Shown here: positions 63,067 to 64,000 of the stretch, piece by piece | Layout of the letters: every line of letters starts with the position of its first letter | How positions within the stretch are numbered: the first letter of the stretch is position 1 | Assembly (NCBI GenBank): GCA_000155715.1 | Contig: DS990602.1 | Coordinates: 84,165 to 148,164, forward strand | Length of the DNA: 64,000 nt | From: a gamma proteobacterium HTCC5015 | Lineage (GTDB): Bacteria > Pseudomonadota > Gammaproteobacteria > HTCC5015 | Reading direction: 5' to 3' | Position numbers and translations under genes: made by a program | The notes under the pieces: model-generated | The model's database searches: none | Seen by the model: the letters and a program-made list of their open reading frames with translations, nothing else | What the model was told of the DNA's origin: nothing

Positions 63067-64000
63067 ATGTTTGAGTCGATAAGCCAGTGGGCACATCGGT
63101 GGTTAGCCGATGTGCCCAACGCTTTGTATTTTTTTCTCAATGCCGACAAGCGCATCTATGTCGCTTACCTCCTAGGCGCAGTAACACTTGCCGCGCTGTA
63201 CTACGCGATTAAAATGCCCAAGCATCGCCGCTCGGGGTGGTGGCGCTACCTATTGAATCGCAAAATTTTTCTCCACCCTTCGGCGCGACTCGACTACCAA
63301 TTACTTTTTATCAATCCCCTGATACAAGGCCTCACTCGGGGCACGATTGCCGTGGCCTTAGTGCCAATTGCACTGTGGGTGTCAGATACCATCGAGCTGC
63401 ACCTAGGCCCTAGCGATTGGAGCCTATCCCGCGCCACCATTACCGCCCTTTTCACTCTCGTTCTATTTGTTGCCGACGATTTCACTCGGTTTTTTTTGCA
63501 CCGCTTGATGCACAAGGTGCCTATGCTCTGGGAAATCCATAAACTGCATCACTCGGCAGAAGTGCTCACTCCGTTGACGGTGTACCGCATACACCCGCTG
63601 GAAAGCCTGCTCTACTCTCTGCGCATGGTGGGTACTCAAGGCCTAGTACTCGGCCTGTTTTTTTATGGCGCTGGCTTACAGCTGTCCGCCTGGGAAATCG
63701 CGGGCGCCAATGCCATTACCTTTGGTTTTAATGCCTTCGGCGCGAATCTGCGCCACTCGCATATCCGCCTGTGCTACCCCGCTTGGCTAGAGCGGTGGCT
63801 GATCTCACCCGCTCAGCACCAAATACACCACAGCAACCGTCCCGAACACTTCGATCGCAACTTTGGTGCCTTTATTGCGCTTTGGGATCGCATCGGCAAC
63901 AGCCTCATCCTGTCGAAACACGCTCGCCGCCATGGCTTTGGCTTGCAACGCGGGCAAGCCTCTCCTTTTCAAAACCTCTGGCAGGCCTACACCCTGCCTA
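63067..64000 (+). CDS. Fatty acid hydroxylase/sterol desaturase family protein, 5' part
   Basis: The frame opens at the ATG at 63067, 37 bp after the third imelysin gene, and is still open at the window end (311 codons). Hydrophobic segments lie at about 33-50, 100-125 and 200-225. The diiron histidine clusters are present: FFLHRLMHKVP and WEIHKLHHSAEVLTP (about 145-165), HSHIRLC near 235, and HQIHHSNRPEHFDRNFG (about 253-270). The family carries out O2-dependent hydroxylation or desaturation of lipids in the membrane. Iron demand may explain its place beside iron genes, but the link is inference. Confidence 0.9.
   Translation, partial: MFESISQWAHRWLADVPNALYFFLNADKRIYVAYLLGAVTLAALYYAIKMPKHRRSGWWRYLLNRKIFLHPSARLDYQLLFINPLIQGLTRGTIAVALVPIALWVSDTIELHLGPSDWSLSRATITALFTLVLFVADDFTRFFLHRLMHKVPMLWEIHKLHHSAEVLTPLTVYRIHPLESLLYSLRMVGTQGLVLGLFFYGAGLQLSAWEIAGANAITFGFNAFGANLRHSHIRLCYPAWLERWLISPAQHQIHHSNRPEHFDRNFGAFIALWDRIGNSLILSKHARRHGFGLQRGQASPFQNLWQAYTLP

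Overview
The window looks like chromosomal DNA of a marine, aerobic, probably hydrocarbon- or lipid-using gammaproteobacterium. The pointers are an AlkB alkane hydroxylase, a Vibrio/Alteromonas-type TonB2 cluster (TtpC-like, ExbB, ExbD, TonB and TPR, with DUF3450), long-form QueF, MnmC, OxyR, PhrB, an OlsF-type ornithine-lipid synthase and Fur-boxed imelysin genes. I cannot name the genus. No rRNA, tRNA, CRISPR array or prophage was seen.

Layout. 1-2.4 kb: the 5' part of alkB divergent from an AraC regulator, then pdxH. 2.4-2.96 kb: noncoding, repeat-rich. 2.96-12.8 kb, all on the minus strand: a six-gene TonB2-type energising operon, then a beta-helix-like lipoprotein and a large TonB-dependent receptor preceded by a candidate Pho box. 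13-17.4 kb: an alpha/beta hydrolase, a coiled-coil protein, a complete IS1380-family insertion that replaced the C-terminus of an HU-like gene, and a methyltransferase. 17.6-24.2 kb: mnmC, a degenerate-GGDEF/EAL protein, a haem-oxygenase-like diiron protein, queF and a small ORF. 24.3-30.4 kb: a three-gene operon (alkyl-DHAP-synthase-like flavoprotein, glycerol-3-phosphate oxidase, FGGY kinase) divergent from an AraC regulator. 30.47-30.74 kb: a MITE-like element.

30.8-35.2 kb: a tight signalling operon of a CheA-like kinase with a PilJ-type sensor, CheY, CheX and a receiver-Ser/Thr-kinase fusion. 35.2-44.3 kb: a membrane protein, a glutamine amidotransferase, OlsF, a DadA-like oxidase, an RND/MMPL exporter with a divergent TetR and twin palindromic operators, oxyR and a thioesterase. 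44.3-50.9 kb: repeat-rich DNA carrying an 18-bp tandem array, a TudS/YbgA-phrB overlapping pair, and a NarX/NarL-like two-component pair bracketed by long direct repeats.

50.9-63 kb is the most distinctive part. It is an iron-responsive block with three Fur-box candidates, three imelysin-family proteins, two di-haem (DUF1111) cytochromes, a Tat-signal DUF1513 propeller protein and an FbpABC-type ferric ABC transporter lying inside the imelysin/di-haem set. The likely theme is periplasmic iron capture coupled to redox chemistry, feeding ferric import. The window ends inside a fatty-acid-hydroxylase/sterol-desaturase gene.

Starts were moved inward from the longest frame wherever a Shine-Dalgarno, signal peptide or family N-terminus argued for it. 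All functions are read from motifs by eye, without database searches.
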